This document shows positions 51,994 to 61,482 of a stretch of 64,000 nucleotides of DNA, in pieces. Below the pieces are notes generated by a model. It had not been told where the DNA came from. It saw only the letters and a program-made list of their open reading frames with translations, and searched no databases. A program made the translations under genes and the position numbers. Position 1 is the stretch's first letter, and each line of letters begins with the position of its first letter. Location: the NCBI GenBank assembly GCA_964537035.1, contig CAZIAK010000024.1, positions 1 to 64,000 of the forward strand, written 5' to 3'. Source of the DNA: CAZIAK01 sp964537035. GTDB taxonomy: Bacteria > Planctomycetota > B15-G4.

Positions 51994-53240
51994 ACCCGTT
52001 CACGAAGACGCTGCTGTTGTGCGCCGCTGGCCTCGTGGTCCTGCCTGCGTCGCTGGCCTCGGCCCAGGACATCGCCGTGCGCGGCGAGACGGTCTACACC
52101 GTGTCCGGCGCGCCCATCACAGACGGCGTGGTCGTCATTCGCGATGGCGTGATCACCGCGGTGGGCCCTGCTGCTGAGATCGACCTGCCCGACGACCTCA
52201 CCGTGCTCTCCGCCAAGGTGGTCACACCCGGCCTGGTCGATGCTCACGCCACCGTGGGGCTCACCGGTCTCTACAACAAGGACCACGACCAGGAGCAGCT
52301 CGACATCTCCGAGCCCATCCAACCCGAGCTGCGGGCGGTAGACGCCTACAACCCGCGGGAGCGCTTGGTGTCCTGGGTGGCCAGCTTCGGCGTGACCACG
52401 GTGCACACGGGCCATGGGCCGGGCGAGCTGATCAGCGGACAGACCATGGTGGTCAAGACCACGGGGGGGACGGTGGCCGATGCGTTGCTCGACGACGCGA
52501 CCATGCTCGCCGCCACCCTGGGCGATGACGCCAACACGTCAGGCTCGGGCAAGTCGCCGGGCACCCGTTCGCGGTCCGCGGCCCTGTTGCGCCAGGCCTT
52601 CATCGACGGTCAGGCGTACCGCAGCAAGCTGGCGGCCGCAGCGGACGACGAGGGCAAGGACGGCCCCGCCCGCAACCTGCGCCTGGAGGCCCTGGCTCGT
52701 TGCCTCGACGGCGAGTTGGCCTTGCTGGTCACCGCCCATCGTCACCACGACATCATGGCGGCCCTGCGCATCGCCGAGGAGTTCGACTTGCGCCTCGTGC
52801 TCGACGGCGCCGCCGAGGCCTACACCCTGATCGACGAGATCAAGGCAGCAGGCGTGCCCGTGATCGTGCACCCGGCCATGCAGCGCCAGACGGGACCGGA
52901 CGAAGAGCGGGCCAACATCAGCTTCGAGAACGCCGCGCTGCTGTCCGCTGCCGGTATCCCCATCGCGCAGCAGAGTGGCTTCGAGAGCTACGTGCCCAAG
53001 GTGCGCGTGGCCCTGCTCGAAGCGGCCCTCGCCGGGGCCTACGGCCTGCCCTTCGCCGACAACCTGCGCTCGATCACCTTGGGCGCCGCCGAGATCATCG
53101 GCGTGTCCGATCGCGTGGGTTCACTGGAGCCCGGCAAGGACGGCGACGTGGCCCTCTACGACGGTGACCCCTTCGAATACACCACCCACTGCGTCGGTGC
53201 CGTGATCAACGGCCGGGTGATCAGTGAGGTGGTGCGCTGA
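51990..53240 (+). CDS. Amidohydrolase-like protein lacking metal-site residues
   Basis: 416 aa from ATG 51990, with GGGGGAGG upstream inside the previous gene; signal peptide ending near ASAQ. Same overall fold as the preceding protein (TPGLVDAHATVG, RVGSLEPGKDGDVALYDGDPF), but the metal pair is H86-A-T88 instead of H-x-H, and the position of YHTDDW reads IAQQSGF (no Asp). The histidines TAHRHHD and IVHPAMQ remain. It is translationally coupled to the active paralogue, so a catalytically dead or altered subunit forming a heteromer is the simplest reading (inference). Confidence 0.85.
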   Translation: MNPFTKTLLLCAAGLVVLPASLASAQDIAVRGETVYTVSGAPITDGVVVIRDGVITAVGPAAEIDLPDDLTVLSAKVVTPGLVDAHATVGLTGLYNKDHDQEQLDISEPIQPELRAVDAYNPRERLVSWVASFGVTTVHTGHGPGELISGQTMVVKTTGGTVADALLDDATMLAATLGDDANTSGSGKSPGTRSRSAALLRQAFIDGQAYRSKLAAAADDEGKDGPARNLRLEALARCLDGELALLVTAHRHHDIMAALRIAEEFDLRLVLDGAAEAYTLIDEIKAAGVPVIVHPAMQRQTGPDEERANISFENAALLSAAGIPIAQQSGFESYVPKVRVALLEAALAGAYGLPFADNLRSITLGAAEIIGVSDRVGSLEPGKDGDVALYDGDPFEYTTHCVGAVINGRVISEVVR

Positions 53241-53242
53241 CC

Positions 53243-54646
53243 ATGAGCCAGTGGTGTGGCCCGGTGCGGGGCTCAGGGTTGGGCTGGTTTTTGGTGCTGG
53301 CGCTGCTCACCTCCTGCAGCGAGCCGCCGCGACCCCAGAACGCCATCATCATCGTGCTCGACACGTTGCGCGCCGATCGCCTGGGCTGCTACGGCAACGA
53401 GCGCAACACGTCCCCGTCCCTCGACGCCTTGGCTGCCCGGGGTGTGCGTTTCGACCAGGCCTTCAGCCCCGCCCCCTGGACCCTGCCCGCCACCGGGGCG
53501 TTGCTCAGTGGCCTGTCTCCCGAGCGTTGCTTCGCAGGAGATTCCAAGCTCTCTCGTTCGTTGATCAGCGAGCTGGCGGCAGCGGGGTGGTCCACCGCCG
53601 CGTTCACCGAGGCCGCCTTCTTCTCGGCCTGGTTCGGCATGGACCGTGGCTTCGACCACTTCGAGGAGGCCGGCGGCATGCGGGCGGTGGTCGAGGGGCA
53701 GACCGTGGCGGGAGGACAGGAGGGCGCGGGGATCGCCACCACGTTCGCCGCCGCCCAGCGCTGGCTCCAGGGAGCCGCCGACCGTGAGCAGCCCTTTGTC
53801 CTGGTGGTGCACAGCTACGAGATCCACATGCCCTACACGCGGAAGCGTTGGGCCAAGAAGCTGCCGGCTGGCCGCTTCGGCGAGACCCTGGAGATGTCCG
53901 ACCTGCGCCGCATGCAGCGAGGCGATGTGGTCCCCACGGAAGAAGAGCTGGCCTATGTGACCGCGCTCTATGACGGGGGCGTGCGCTTCGCCGACAATCA
54001 CGTGGCTGAGCTGCTGGCCACGGTCGACGGGCTGGGGCTGGGCGACGACACGGTGATCGTGGTGACCAGCGATCACGGCGAAGAGCTGGGCCAGCACCAC
54101 CCGGCGTTTCTGGCCGACCACGGGCACTCACTGAAGGATGACTTGTTGAATGTACCCTTGATCGTCGCTGACCCCACGCGCACCTGGCCTGAGCTCGAGG
54201 TGTCCTGGCAGGTGCGGCTGATCGATGTGCTGCCCACGGTGATGGACCTGTTGGGCGTCAAGGTGCCCGACGACGTGGGGGGGCGCAGCCTGGTGCCCAT
54301 GATGGAGGGTAGCGAGGCCCGTCACCGGCCGCTCATGGCCGGGGGCACCAAGACCGGCCCGCCGCGACGGGCCCTGCGGGACGGAACCCACAAGTTGATC
54401 GTGCACTCCGACGGACAGGCGCCCGAGGGAGTCGAGCTCACGCCTCCCGTGCAGCTCTACGATCTGGTGTCCGACCCGGGCGAGTTGACCAACGTGCAGG
54501 CTGACCACGAGCAGCTGGCCCAGAACCTGGCCCAGGTCTTGGCCGATTGGCTGCGGCAAGTGGGCAGGCCCAACCCAGCCCTGCGCGCAGAGGCAAGCGA
54601 CGACGAGATCACGCGCCAGCTGCAGGCCCTGGGCTACGTCCGTTGA
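53243..54646 (+). CDS. Sulfatase-fold (alkaline phosphatase superfamily) lipoprotein
   Basis: 467 aa, start two bases after the previous stop; lipobox ALLTSC at the N terminus. N-terminal metal Asp in IIIVLDTLRADRLGCYG and the second metal motif in VTSDHGEELGQHHPAFL. The nucleophile segment is PWTLPATGALLSG: T80 at the Cys/Ser position, and T84 where sulfatases have Arg, so this one departs further from the sulfatase signature than the other two in the window. The C terminus is a helix-strand pair (ELTNVQADHEQLAQNLAQVL). Third gene of the amidohydrolase run. Likely phosphoester chemistry, substrate unknown. Confidence 0.86.
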   Translation: MSQWCGPVRGSGLGWFLVLALLTSCSEPPRPQNAIIIVLDTLRADRLGCYGNERNTSPSLDALAARGVRFDQAFSPAPWTLPATGALLSGLSPERCFAGDSKLSRSLISELAAAGWSTAAFTEAAFFSAWFGMDRGFDHFEEAGGMRAVVEGQTVAGGQEGAGIATTFAAAQRWLQGAADREQPFVLVVHSYEIHMPYTRKRWAKKLPAGRFGETLEMSDLRRMQRGDVVPTEEELAYVTALYDGGVRFADNHVAELLATVDGLGLGDDTVIVVTSDHGEELGQHHPAFLADHGHSLKDDLLNVPLIVADPTRTWPELEVSWQVRLIDVLPTVMDLLGVKVPDDVGGRSLVPMMEGSEARHRPLMAGGTKTGPPRRALRDGTHKLIVHSDGQAPEGVELTPPVQLYDLVSDPGELTNVQADHEQLAQNLAQVLADWLRQVGRPNPALRAEASDDEITRQLQALGYVR

Positions 54647-54699
54647 GCGGCCTCCGACGGGGCCAGGCCCTTGCCACACAGCTGCTACGATCAGCGGCC

Positions 54700-56049
54700 A
54701 TGCCGTTCAGCCGCGCCGTTTCTCGGGCCTTGCCGTTTCTGCTGGTCCTCAGCCCTTCGGGATGCCTCGCCATGTCGACGCCAGCCAACGACGCATGTTC
54801 GCCTGTGCCCTTGCGCGAACGTGCCGAGATCACCGACCGCTGGTTGGCTGGGCGTCTGGAGACCCTGCTCCCCGAGCTCATGCGGCGCGAGGGCGTCGAC
54901 ATGTGGATCCTCGTGGCCCGCGAGTACAACGAAGATCCGGTGCTGGCCACCATGGTCCCCGCGAGCTGGTTGGGCGCGGTGCGGCGGCGCACGATCCTGC
55001 TCTTCTTCGATCGCGGTCCTGCTGCAGGAGTGGAGCGACTGGCGGTGGCGCGCTACGCCGTGGGCGAGATGATCGAGGGCGCCTGGGACCCCGCCACCCA
55101 GCCCGGCCAGTGGGCGCGCCTGGCCGAGCTCGTCGCCGAGCGGGACCCGTCGCGCATCGCCCTCAACGTCTCCCCGACGTTTGCCTTGGCGGACGGGCTC
55201 TCGGCCAGCGAGCACAGCGCGTTGCTGGCCGCCCTGGGTGAGCACAGCACGCGGGTCGTTCCCGCCGAGCGCCTGGCCGTAGGATGGCTGGAGACCCGCA
55301 CCGCCAACGAGCTCGCCGTCTATCCCTCCATCGTGACCATGGCCCGGCGGTTGTTGGCGGCAGGCTTGTCGAACGCAGCGGTGACTCCCGGGCAGACCAC
55401 GACAGACGATCTGCTCTGGTGGTATCGGGAGCGCGTGGCGGCCCTGCACCTCGACACCTGGTTTCAGCCCTCGGTCTCCGTGCAGCGGGTGGGCCCCGCG
55501 GCAGGCACCCCGGTGGGCCTGGGCGAGGGCGACGTCGTCATCGAGCCCGGCGATCTGATCCACGTCGATTTCGGCATCACCTACCTGGGCTTGAACACGG
55601 ACGCCCAGCAGCACGCCTACGTGCTGCGCCCCGGCGAGGAGGCCGCGCCTCCCGGTCTGGTGGCCGCCCTGGCCGCGGGCAATCAGCTGCAGGACATCCT
55701 GCTGGCAGAATTCATCGCCGGCCGCACGGGCAACGAGATCTTGGCAGCTGCCCTGAGAAGCGGTGCCGCCGCCGGGCTCGACGGCACGATCTACACCCAC
55801 CCCCTGGGGCTCCACGGCCACGCCGCCGGTCCGACCATCGGCCTCTGGGATCACCAAGAGGGTGTGCCAGGTCAGGGCGATCACCCCCTGTTCGCCAACA
55901 CCGTGTATGCCATCGAGTTGAACGTTCAGGTCGAGATCCCCGAGTGGGGCCAGCCCGTGCGCATCATGCTGGAGGAGGACGCGCTCTTCGACGGCGAGCA
56001 CGTGCGCTGGCTCGATGGCCGTCAGACCGAGCTGCACCTGATTCGCTGA
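54700..56049 (+). CDS. M24 family metallopeptidase (creatinase/aminopeptidase P type), exported
   Basis: 449 aa from ATG 54700 with a lipoprotein-like signal (FLLVLSPSGC). The creatinase-type N domain (about 35-210) precedes the pita-bread catalytic domain. Metal ligands are visible in order: Asp in IHVDFGITYLGLNTD and its second Asp, His in GLHGHAAGPTIG, Glu in VYAIELNVQVE and Glu in RIMLEEDALF. These enzymes remove N-terminal residues before proline (Xaa-Pro aminopeptidase) or act on creatine-like substrates; specificity cannot be read here. Fourth gene in the run, 53 bases after the sulfatase-fold gene. Confidence 0.88.
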   Translation: MPFSRAVSRALPFLLVLSPSGCLAMSTPANDACSPVPLRERAEITDRWLAGRLETLLPELMRREGVDMWILVAREYNEDPVLATMVPASWLGAVRRRTILLFFDRGPAAGVERLAVARYAVGEMIEGAWDPATQPGQWARLAELVAERDPSRIALNVSPTFALADGLSASEHSALLAALGEHSTRVVPAERLAVGWLETRTANELAVYPSIVTMARRLLAAGLSNAAVTPGQTTTDDLLWWYRERVAALHLDTWFQPSVSVQRVGPAAGTPVGLGEGDVVIEPGDLIHVDFGITYLGLNTDAQQHAYVLRPGEEAAPPGLVAALAAGNQLQDILLAEFIAGRTGNEILAAALRSGAAAGLDGTIYTHPLGLHGHAAGPTIGLWDHQEGVPGQGDHPLFANTVYAIELNVQVEIPEWGQPVRIMLEEDALFDGEHVRWLDGRQTELHLIR

Positions 56050-56097
56050 AGGGGACGGGTTACCCTGCGCTCCCCTTCATCTCTGGAGCCCCGGGCC

Positions 56098-57561
56098 ATG
56101 TCCGCCGAGCTGTGCTTTCTTCCTGCGGTCGAACTGGCTCGCCGTGTGCGTAGCCGCGAGCTCTCTCCTGTCGAGGTGGTCGACGCCTTTCTGGCCCGCA
56201 TCACCGAGCGCAACGGCGACCTGAATGCCTACGTGACCCGGCTCGACGACCAGGCTAGGGCGGCGGCGCGGCAGGCGGAGCAGGCGTTAGAGCGGGGCGC
56301 CGATGTGGGTCCGCTGCACGGCGTGCCCGTGGCCATCAAGGACCTCTTCGATCCCGTCGCTGGTGTGCGCAATACCTATGGCTGCCGGGTCTTCGCCCAG
56401 AACATCGCCGACGAGAACGCGATCTACGTCGCGCGGCTGCTCGACGCGGGGGCCATCGTGCTCGGCAAGACCAACACGCCGGAGTTCGGGCACAAGGGCG
56501 TGACCGACAACCTGCTCTTCGGCCCGACCTCCACGCCGTTCGATCTGTCGCGCAACGCGGGGGGGAGCTCTGGCGGCTCGGCGGCGGCAGTGGCAGATGG
56601 ACTGGCCGCGTTGGCACAAGGCAGCGACGCCGGAGGGTCCATTCGCATCCCCGCAGCGCACTGCGGCGTGGTGGGCTTCAAGGCCACCGTGGGCCGAGTG
56701 GCCGCTGCTTATCGCCCGGACGCCTTCCTGGCCACGCCGTTTCTTCATGCAGGCCCGATCACCCGCACCGTCGCCGATGCAGCGCTCATGGCCTCGGTGA
56801 TCTGCGGTCCCCACGACAGAGACCCGCTCAGCCTGCCCGACGACGGTCTCGACTGGATGGCTGCGACCACCGCGCCTGTCGACGGCCTGTCCGCCGCCTA
56901 CTCCTGCGACCTGGGCGACTTCCCCCTCGACCCGCAGGTGCGCACCGTCGTCGACCAGGCGGTGGCTGCCCTCTCAGGTGCGGGCCTGGCGATCGCACCG
57001 ACCGAGCTGTCGCTGGGCGCAGCCCACGACGAGCTGACCGACCTGTGGATGCGCGAGATGGCCGTGCTCTACGCCGCCACCGCCGCCAACTTGTCCGCGG
57101 TGGGGGTCGACCTGCTCGGCGATCACCGTGACGAGCTGTGTCCCGAGTTCGCCGCCCTGATCGCTCGGGGCGCCACCCTGAGCGCGGTCACCGCCAAGGG
57201 CGACGACGTGCTGCGCACCACGGTCTTCGATGCCCTGCAAGACGTCTTCGCTCGCCACGACCTGCTGATCACCGCCACGGTCGCCGTGCCGCCCTTCGCC
57301 AACCGCAGCGACGGACACACGGTGGGGCCGTCCACGGTCGATGGTCACGCCGTCGACCCGGGCCTGGGCTGGTGCCTGACCCACCCGTTCAACTTCAGCG
57401 GCCACCCGGCGATTTCAGTCCCCGCGGGGCTGACGGCAGACGGTCTGCCCGTGGGCCTGCAGATCGTGGGCCGTCGCTTCGGCGACGCCACGGTGCTGGC
57501 TGCCGCCGCCGCGTTGGAGCGAGTGCGCCCGTGGGTTCGGGACCTGCCGGGGTTCCGTTGA
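56098..57561 (+). CDS. Amidase signature family protein
   Basis: 487 aa. The Ser-cis-Ser-Lys triad is clear: Lys in GVPVAIKDLFD, cis-Ser in GGSSGGSAAAVA and nucleophile Ser in GSDAGGSIRIPAAHCG, and the conserved hydrophobic GVVGFKATVGRV follows. No signal peptide is visible, so it is probably cytoplasmic. The family hydrolyses amides or transfers ammonia; without a GatB/GatC neighbour it is not assigned as GatA. Last gene of the co-directional run (48 bases after the M24 gene) and convergent with the FG-GAP gene, 11 bases between stops. Confidence 0.92.
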   Translation: MSAELCFLPAVELARRVRSRELSPVEVVDAFLARITERNGDLNAYVTRLDDQARAAARQAEQALERGADVGPLHGVPVAIKDLFDPVAGVRNTYGCRVFAQNIADENAIYVARLLDAGAIVLGKTNTPEFGHKGVTDNLLFGPTSTPFDLSRNAGGSSGGSAAAVADGLAALAQGSDAGGSIRIPAAHCGVVGFKATVGRVAAAYRPDAFLATPFLHAGPITRTVADAALMASVICGPHDRDPLSLPDDGLDWMAATTAPVDGLSAAYSCDLGDFPLDPQVRTVVDQAVAALSGAGLAIAPTELSLGAAHDELTDLWMREMAVLYAATAANLSAVGVDLLGDHRDELCPEFAALIARGATLSAVTAKGDDVLRTTVFDALQDVFARHDLLITATVAVPPFANRSDGHTVGPSTVDGHAVDPGLGWCLTHPFNFSGHPAISVPAGLTADGLPVGLQIVGRRFGDATVLAAAAALERVRPWVRDLPGFR

Positions 57562-57572
57562 GTGCTTGGCAC

Positions 57573-60500
57573 CTACGGCAGCACAACCCGCCGCGTTCCC
57601 GCCGCCACCCGGTGCTGACTCTCACGGCCGTCAGGCCAGCGCACTCGCAGCATCAACTCGCCGCTGCGCCCGCCGCCGCTTGCCTGCGCGGTGTCGCCCA
57701 GCCCGTAGAACAACGTGGGCGATGACTGGCCCAGGTAGCCTGAACCCGCTTGCACTTCGAGGGTCTGGGTGGGCAGCCCCGCGCCGCTGAGTGTCACCCG
57801 CGCACCGACCGCTGCCGGGTTGCCCGGCCTGCCGTTCAGGCGCACGGACAGGCAGGCGGCCTTGGCCTGGCTCTGGGGATGGCGGGTGAAGAATCGCGCC
57901 GGGGCGTCGTTCATGCCCACGACCAGATCGCCGGCGCCGTCCCCGTCCAGGTCGCCGATGACCAGGCTCTTGCCGTCACCCACGAGGACCAATCCGCTCA
58001 CGTCGGGGCGCAGGGGTTGCAGGCCGTTGCCGTCCCCGAGCATGACCAGGCCCAGGCCACCATCGCGCCGACCGGCCACCGCCTGGGGTGCGAACGAGTT
58101 GGTCACCCAGACCAGATCGGGATGGCCATCGCCGTTGAGTTCGGTGAACGCGGCGCCGAATCCCGGGGCCACCTGGGCCCGACGGGGGAGGGGCTCGGCG
58201 GTGAAGTGGCCCCGCCCGTCGTTGCGCAGCAGCAGGGACTCGGCGGTGTGGACCTGCAGGCGCTCGGCCATGGCCAGGGCCTCGTCGCCGAAGACGGCGC
58301 TCAGATCGGCGGCGCCCCAGGCTGCGAAGGTGGGGAAGTCTTCAGCCAGGAAGGGCATGGCGGTGAGCACGTCGTTGCGGGTGCGGGCGGGCACCCAGCG
58401 TTGGTCTTCGAGGTGGGCTTCGATCAGGCGACGTTCGCCTGTGCCGTCCAGGTCGCCCGAGTAGAGCAGCACGGGAGCGTCCGTCGTGGGCTGGCGCTCG
58501 GTGTTCAGGCCCAGGTTGCCCACCACCACGTCGAGGTCGCCGTCGTGATCGATGTCTGCGGACGACAGGCTGGTCCACCAGCCGTGGCGTTCGCTCAAGC
58601 CTGCCTCAGCCGTGGCCTCGCGCAGAACGCCCTGATCGTTGCGCCACAGTCGCACCGGCCCCCAGTCGTGAGCCACCAGAAGATCTGACCAGCCGTCGCC
58701 GTCCACGTCGCTGAACAGGGCCGCGGTCACCCGGCCAAACGACGTGAGCCCGGGGGCCTGCTCTTCAGGAGCGTCCACGAAGCCGCCGTCCTGGCAGAGC
58801 AGCAAGCGGCTTGCGCCGCCGTCGGGATAGCTGCCGGGGACGGAGCGGGTGCCCACGAACAGATCGAGGTCACCGTCGTGGTCGATGTCTGCGGCCACGG
58901 GGGACAGGCCGCTGTCCTTGTGGCCTGGGAGCGCTGACTTGGGCGCCTTTCGGAACTGCCCCGCGCCATCGTTGAGGTAGAGCCGGTCTCGCAACGAGCT
59001 GCTGTGGGGTCGGCACTCGATGCCGCCGCTGACCACGTAGAGGTCGAGGTCGCCGTCTGCGTCTGCGTCGACGAAGAGGGCGCCCAGGTCTTCTTGGTAG
59101 TCGTCGTTGAGGAAGGCTTGCTGGTTGCTGAGGGCCATGCGGCCCGTCCCCTGAAGGAGCAGCAGCTGGGGCGCCTGACCCGCCGGGCCGCCCACGAAGA
59201 GGTCGTCGATGCCGTCACCGTTCGCATCGCCCATGGCCAGACAGGGGCCGAGCTGGGAGAGGCGGTCGGGCAGCAGCGGCTGTCGGGCGTAGTCGTCGTA
59301 GGGGGCCTCCTTGCTCACCGGGCCGTTGAAGCCCCACAGCAGGGGCGTGCCCGTGAACTTGCCGAAGGGCCGGGTCAGGGCGGCGAGGCTTGTGCTGCTC
59401 TCGGGCCGGGCTGGCTTGTCGTCGACCGCGGGCGCCTGCCCTGGGCCGCTCGGCTCGGTGATGCGCAGACACACATCGACGGGGAGATCGCTGAGCACCT
59501 GCTCTTGTCCGCCGGGCCAACGTACCGCCAGCCGCTCGATGGTCTCGTGGTCACCCAGGCCGAAGTGCAGCCGGGGTTCGCCGCCCGCCATGTAGCCCCG
59601 GGAGAGGGTCAGCTGGCGCACCTGCTGCCGTGCCTGCCCGTCGGGGCCCACGGTGCTCAGCTGCACCCGGGCGCCCAGGCCGTTGCGGTTCGCGTCGCGC
59701 CCCCGCAGCTCCACCGCGAGCACGTGGCCCGCGCTCGAGCGGTTCTCGAAGAGCGCCGCGTTCGCCTCGAAGTTGTTGGTGATCACGTCGAGGTCGCCGT
59801 CCCTGTCCAGGTCAGCCAGGGTGGCGCCAAACGTCGACGACGGATCTCCCAAGCCCCAGTCAGGTCCGACAGAGGCGAAGCGCAGGTCGCCCTCGTTGCG
59901 GAAGATCAGGTTGGGCTCGGAGAGGGCGGGCTGGTCGATCCAGTAATCGCCCATGATCGAGCTGTGCATGGCCGCTTCGGCGCGCATGTCGTAGTTGAAG
60001 TAGTCCCGGCTCATGCCGTTGCTGACGAACAGGTCGAGCATGCCGTCGTTGTCGAGATCGCCGAACACCGTCGACCAGGTCCAGTCGCTGCGGGCCACTC
60101 CAGCCATGTAGGCCGCCTCGGCGAAGCGCCCCGTGCCGGTGTTCAGGTAGAGGGCGTTGCGCATGTACTGGCGGGGCACGGACGACTCCAAGAACCAGCG
60201 GCCCTCTGAGAGGTCGGTCATGGTCACGGCCCGGCGGTAGTGGCTGGTGGCGGCCATGTCCGAGGCCAGAAAGTCGAGCAGCCCGTCGTTGTCGATGTCC
60301 CCGGCGTCAGAGCCCATGGAGAACCAGGGCGTGTGGGGCAGGGCGCTCGCGGCCTGCTCGACGAACGTGCCGTCGCCCTGGTTGATCCACAGCTGATCCG
60401 GACCGAAGAAGTCGTTGGCCACGTAGAGGTCAGGGCGCCCGTCGTCGTCAGGGTCCCACCAGGTGGCAGAGAGGCCGAAGTGGTTGCCGGCGAAGCCCGC

Positions 60501-61457
60501 CTCGGTGCTCACGTCGCTGAACGTGCCGTCGCCGTTGTTGCGGTACAGGTGGTCGTACTGCCCCGAGTTGATCAGGATGGCCTGGCCGTCGGGGCGGGTG
60601 AGCACGTCGAACTGCTCGATCAGCTCGTCGGGGATGGCCAGGCGGCCGTTCTCGACTGGCACGTCGCCCTCTGGGTTGGTGCCGCTGGCGAAGCGGTTGG
60701 TGAGCAGGTAGCCGTCCAGGTCGCCGTCGAGGTCGTAGTCGCAGAAGGCCATCATGATCGATGCGCCCGTGAAGGCCAGGCCAGCGGCGGCCGCACCCTC
60801 GCTGAAGTGTCCGCTGCCGTCGTTCCAGTAGAGCCGGTTCGGTGTGTCGTAGCCGCAGACGTAGAGGTCGAGGTCGCCGTCGTTGTCCAGGTCGCCGAAC
60901 GACGCGCCGCCGCCCCAGTGGTCGAGCTGCAGTCCCGAATCGGCGGACACATCGGTGAAGCGCAGGCCGCCCAGGTTGCGGTACAGCCGGCTGCCACCTT
61001 GGGGACGGGTGAAGAGCAGGTCGGGCAGCTCATCGCCATCGATATCGCCGATGGCCAGACCGCCTCCGGACATGGCGTTGCCGAGCACGTGCAGGTACTC
61101 GGTCTCAGGGCGCCAGTGGTGGCGAAAGTCGAGGCCACTCTCGTCGACGGTCAGCTGGCGAAAGAGCGGCCCGTCGTCAGGGGCCACCCGGTCGTTCAAG
61201 GGCAGCACCTGCACGGCCTCGATGGCGGCCGCAGCTCGCGGGAGAGCGGGGGCGGCCTGTTGGGCAGGGGCGGCCTGCGCTTGTCCCGGGTCTGCCAGCT
61301 GCGGGCTCGCGACTGCCGGTCGCGGGTCACTGGCACGGGATGGCTGGCCAGCGATGGGTGGGCAGAGAGCAGCGGCTGCGCAGACGACGCCGAGCCTCAG
61401 GTGGCCCAGGCAGCGACGCACGGCGGCGAACTCGGAACGACGTGGCGGGTGAATCAT
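57573..61457 (-). CDS. Giant exported FG-GAP/VCBS protein with two ASPIC-UnbV domains
   Basis: 1294 aa from ATG 61457, signal peptide (LRLGVVCAAAALCPPIAG). Residues about 110-530 hold an FG-GAP beta-propeller with calcium-type loops, for example GDIDGDELPDLLF, GDLDNDGDLDLYV, WDPDDDGRPDLYV and ADLDRDGDLDVIT. An ASPIC/UnbV domain follows (NGLGARVQLSTVGPDGQ, later IERLAVRWPGGQEQ). A second propeller (GDANGDGIDDLFV, ADIDHDGDLDLFV, GDLDGDGAGDLVV) and a second ASPIC-like domain (GARVTLSGAGLPTQTLEV, VRWPDGRESQ) end the protein. The CRTAC1-like double set is probably a calcium-stabilised surface or matrix protein. It lies 26 bases after the partial paralogue. Confidence 0.92.
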   Translation of the reverse strand: MIHPPRRSEFAAVRRCLGHLRLGVVCAAAALCPPIAGQPSRASDPRPAVASPQLADPGQAQAAPAQQAAPALPRAAAAIEAVQVLPLNDRVAPDDGPLFRQLTVDESGLDFRHHWRPETEYLHVLGNAMSGGGLAIGDIDGDELPDLLFTRPQGGSRLYRNLGGLRFTDVSADSGLQLDHWGGGASFGDLDNDGDLDLYVCGYDTPNRLYWNDGSGHFSEGAAAAGLAFTGASIMMAFCDYDLDGDLDGYLLTNRFASGTNPEGDVPVENGRLAIPDELIEQFDVLTRPDGQAILINSGQYDHLYRNNGDGTFSDVSTEAGFAGNHFGLSATWWDPDDDGRPDLYVANDFFGPDQLWINQGDGTFVEQAASALPHTPWFSMGSDAGDIDNDGLLDFLASDMAATSHYRRAVTMTDLSEGRWFLESSVPRQYMRNALYLNTGTGRFAEAAYMAGVARSDWTWSTVFGDLDNDGMLDLFVSNGMSRDYFNYDMRAEAAMHSSIMGDYWIDQPALSEPNLIFRNEGDLRFASVGPDWGLGDPSSTFGATLADLDRDGDLDVITNNFEANAALFENRSSAGHVLAVELRGRDANRNGLGARVQLSTVGPDGQARQQVRQLTLSRGYMAGGEPRLHFGLGDHETIERLAVRWPGGQEQVLSDLPVDVCLRITEPSGPGQAPAVDDKPARPESSTSLAALTRPFGKFTGTPLLWGFNGPVSKEAPYDDYARQPLLPDRLSQLGPCLAMGDANGDGIDDLFVGGPAGQAPQLLLLQGTGRMALSNQQAFLNDDYQEDLGALFVDADADGDLDLYVVSGGIECRPHSSSLRDRLYLNDGAGQFRKAPKSALPGHKDSGLSPVAADIDHDGDLDLFVGTRSVPGSYPDGGASRLLLCQDGGFVDAPEEQAPGLTSFGRVTAALFSDVDGDGWSDLLVAHDWGPVRLWRNDQGVLREATAEAGLSERHGWWTSLSSADIDHDGDLDVVVGNLGLNTERQPTTDAPVLLYSGDLDGTGERRLIEAHLEDQRWVPARTRNDVLTAMPFLAEDFPTFAAWGAADLSAVFGDEALAMAERLQVHTAESLLLRNDGRGHFTAEPLPRRAQVAPGFGAAFTELNGDGHPDLVWVTNSFAPQAVAGRRDGGLGLVMLGDGNGLQPLRPDVSGLVLVGDGKSLVIGDLDGDGAGDLVVGMNDAPARFFTRHPQSQAKAACLSVRLNGRPGNPAAVGARVTLSGAGLPTQTLEVQAGSGYLGQSSPTLFYGLGDTAQASGGGRSGELMLRVRWPDGRESQHRVAAGTRRVVLP

Positions 61458-61482
61458 GGGCACTGCACTCTGCGATGGGACG

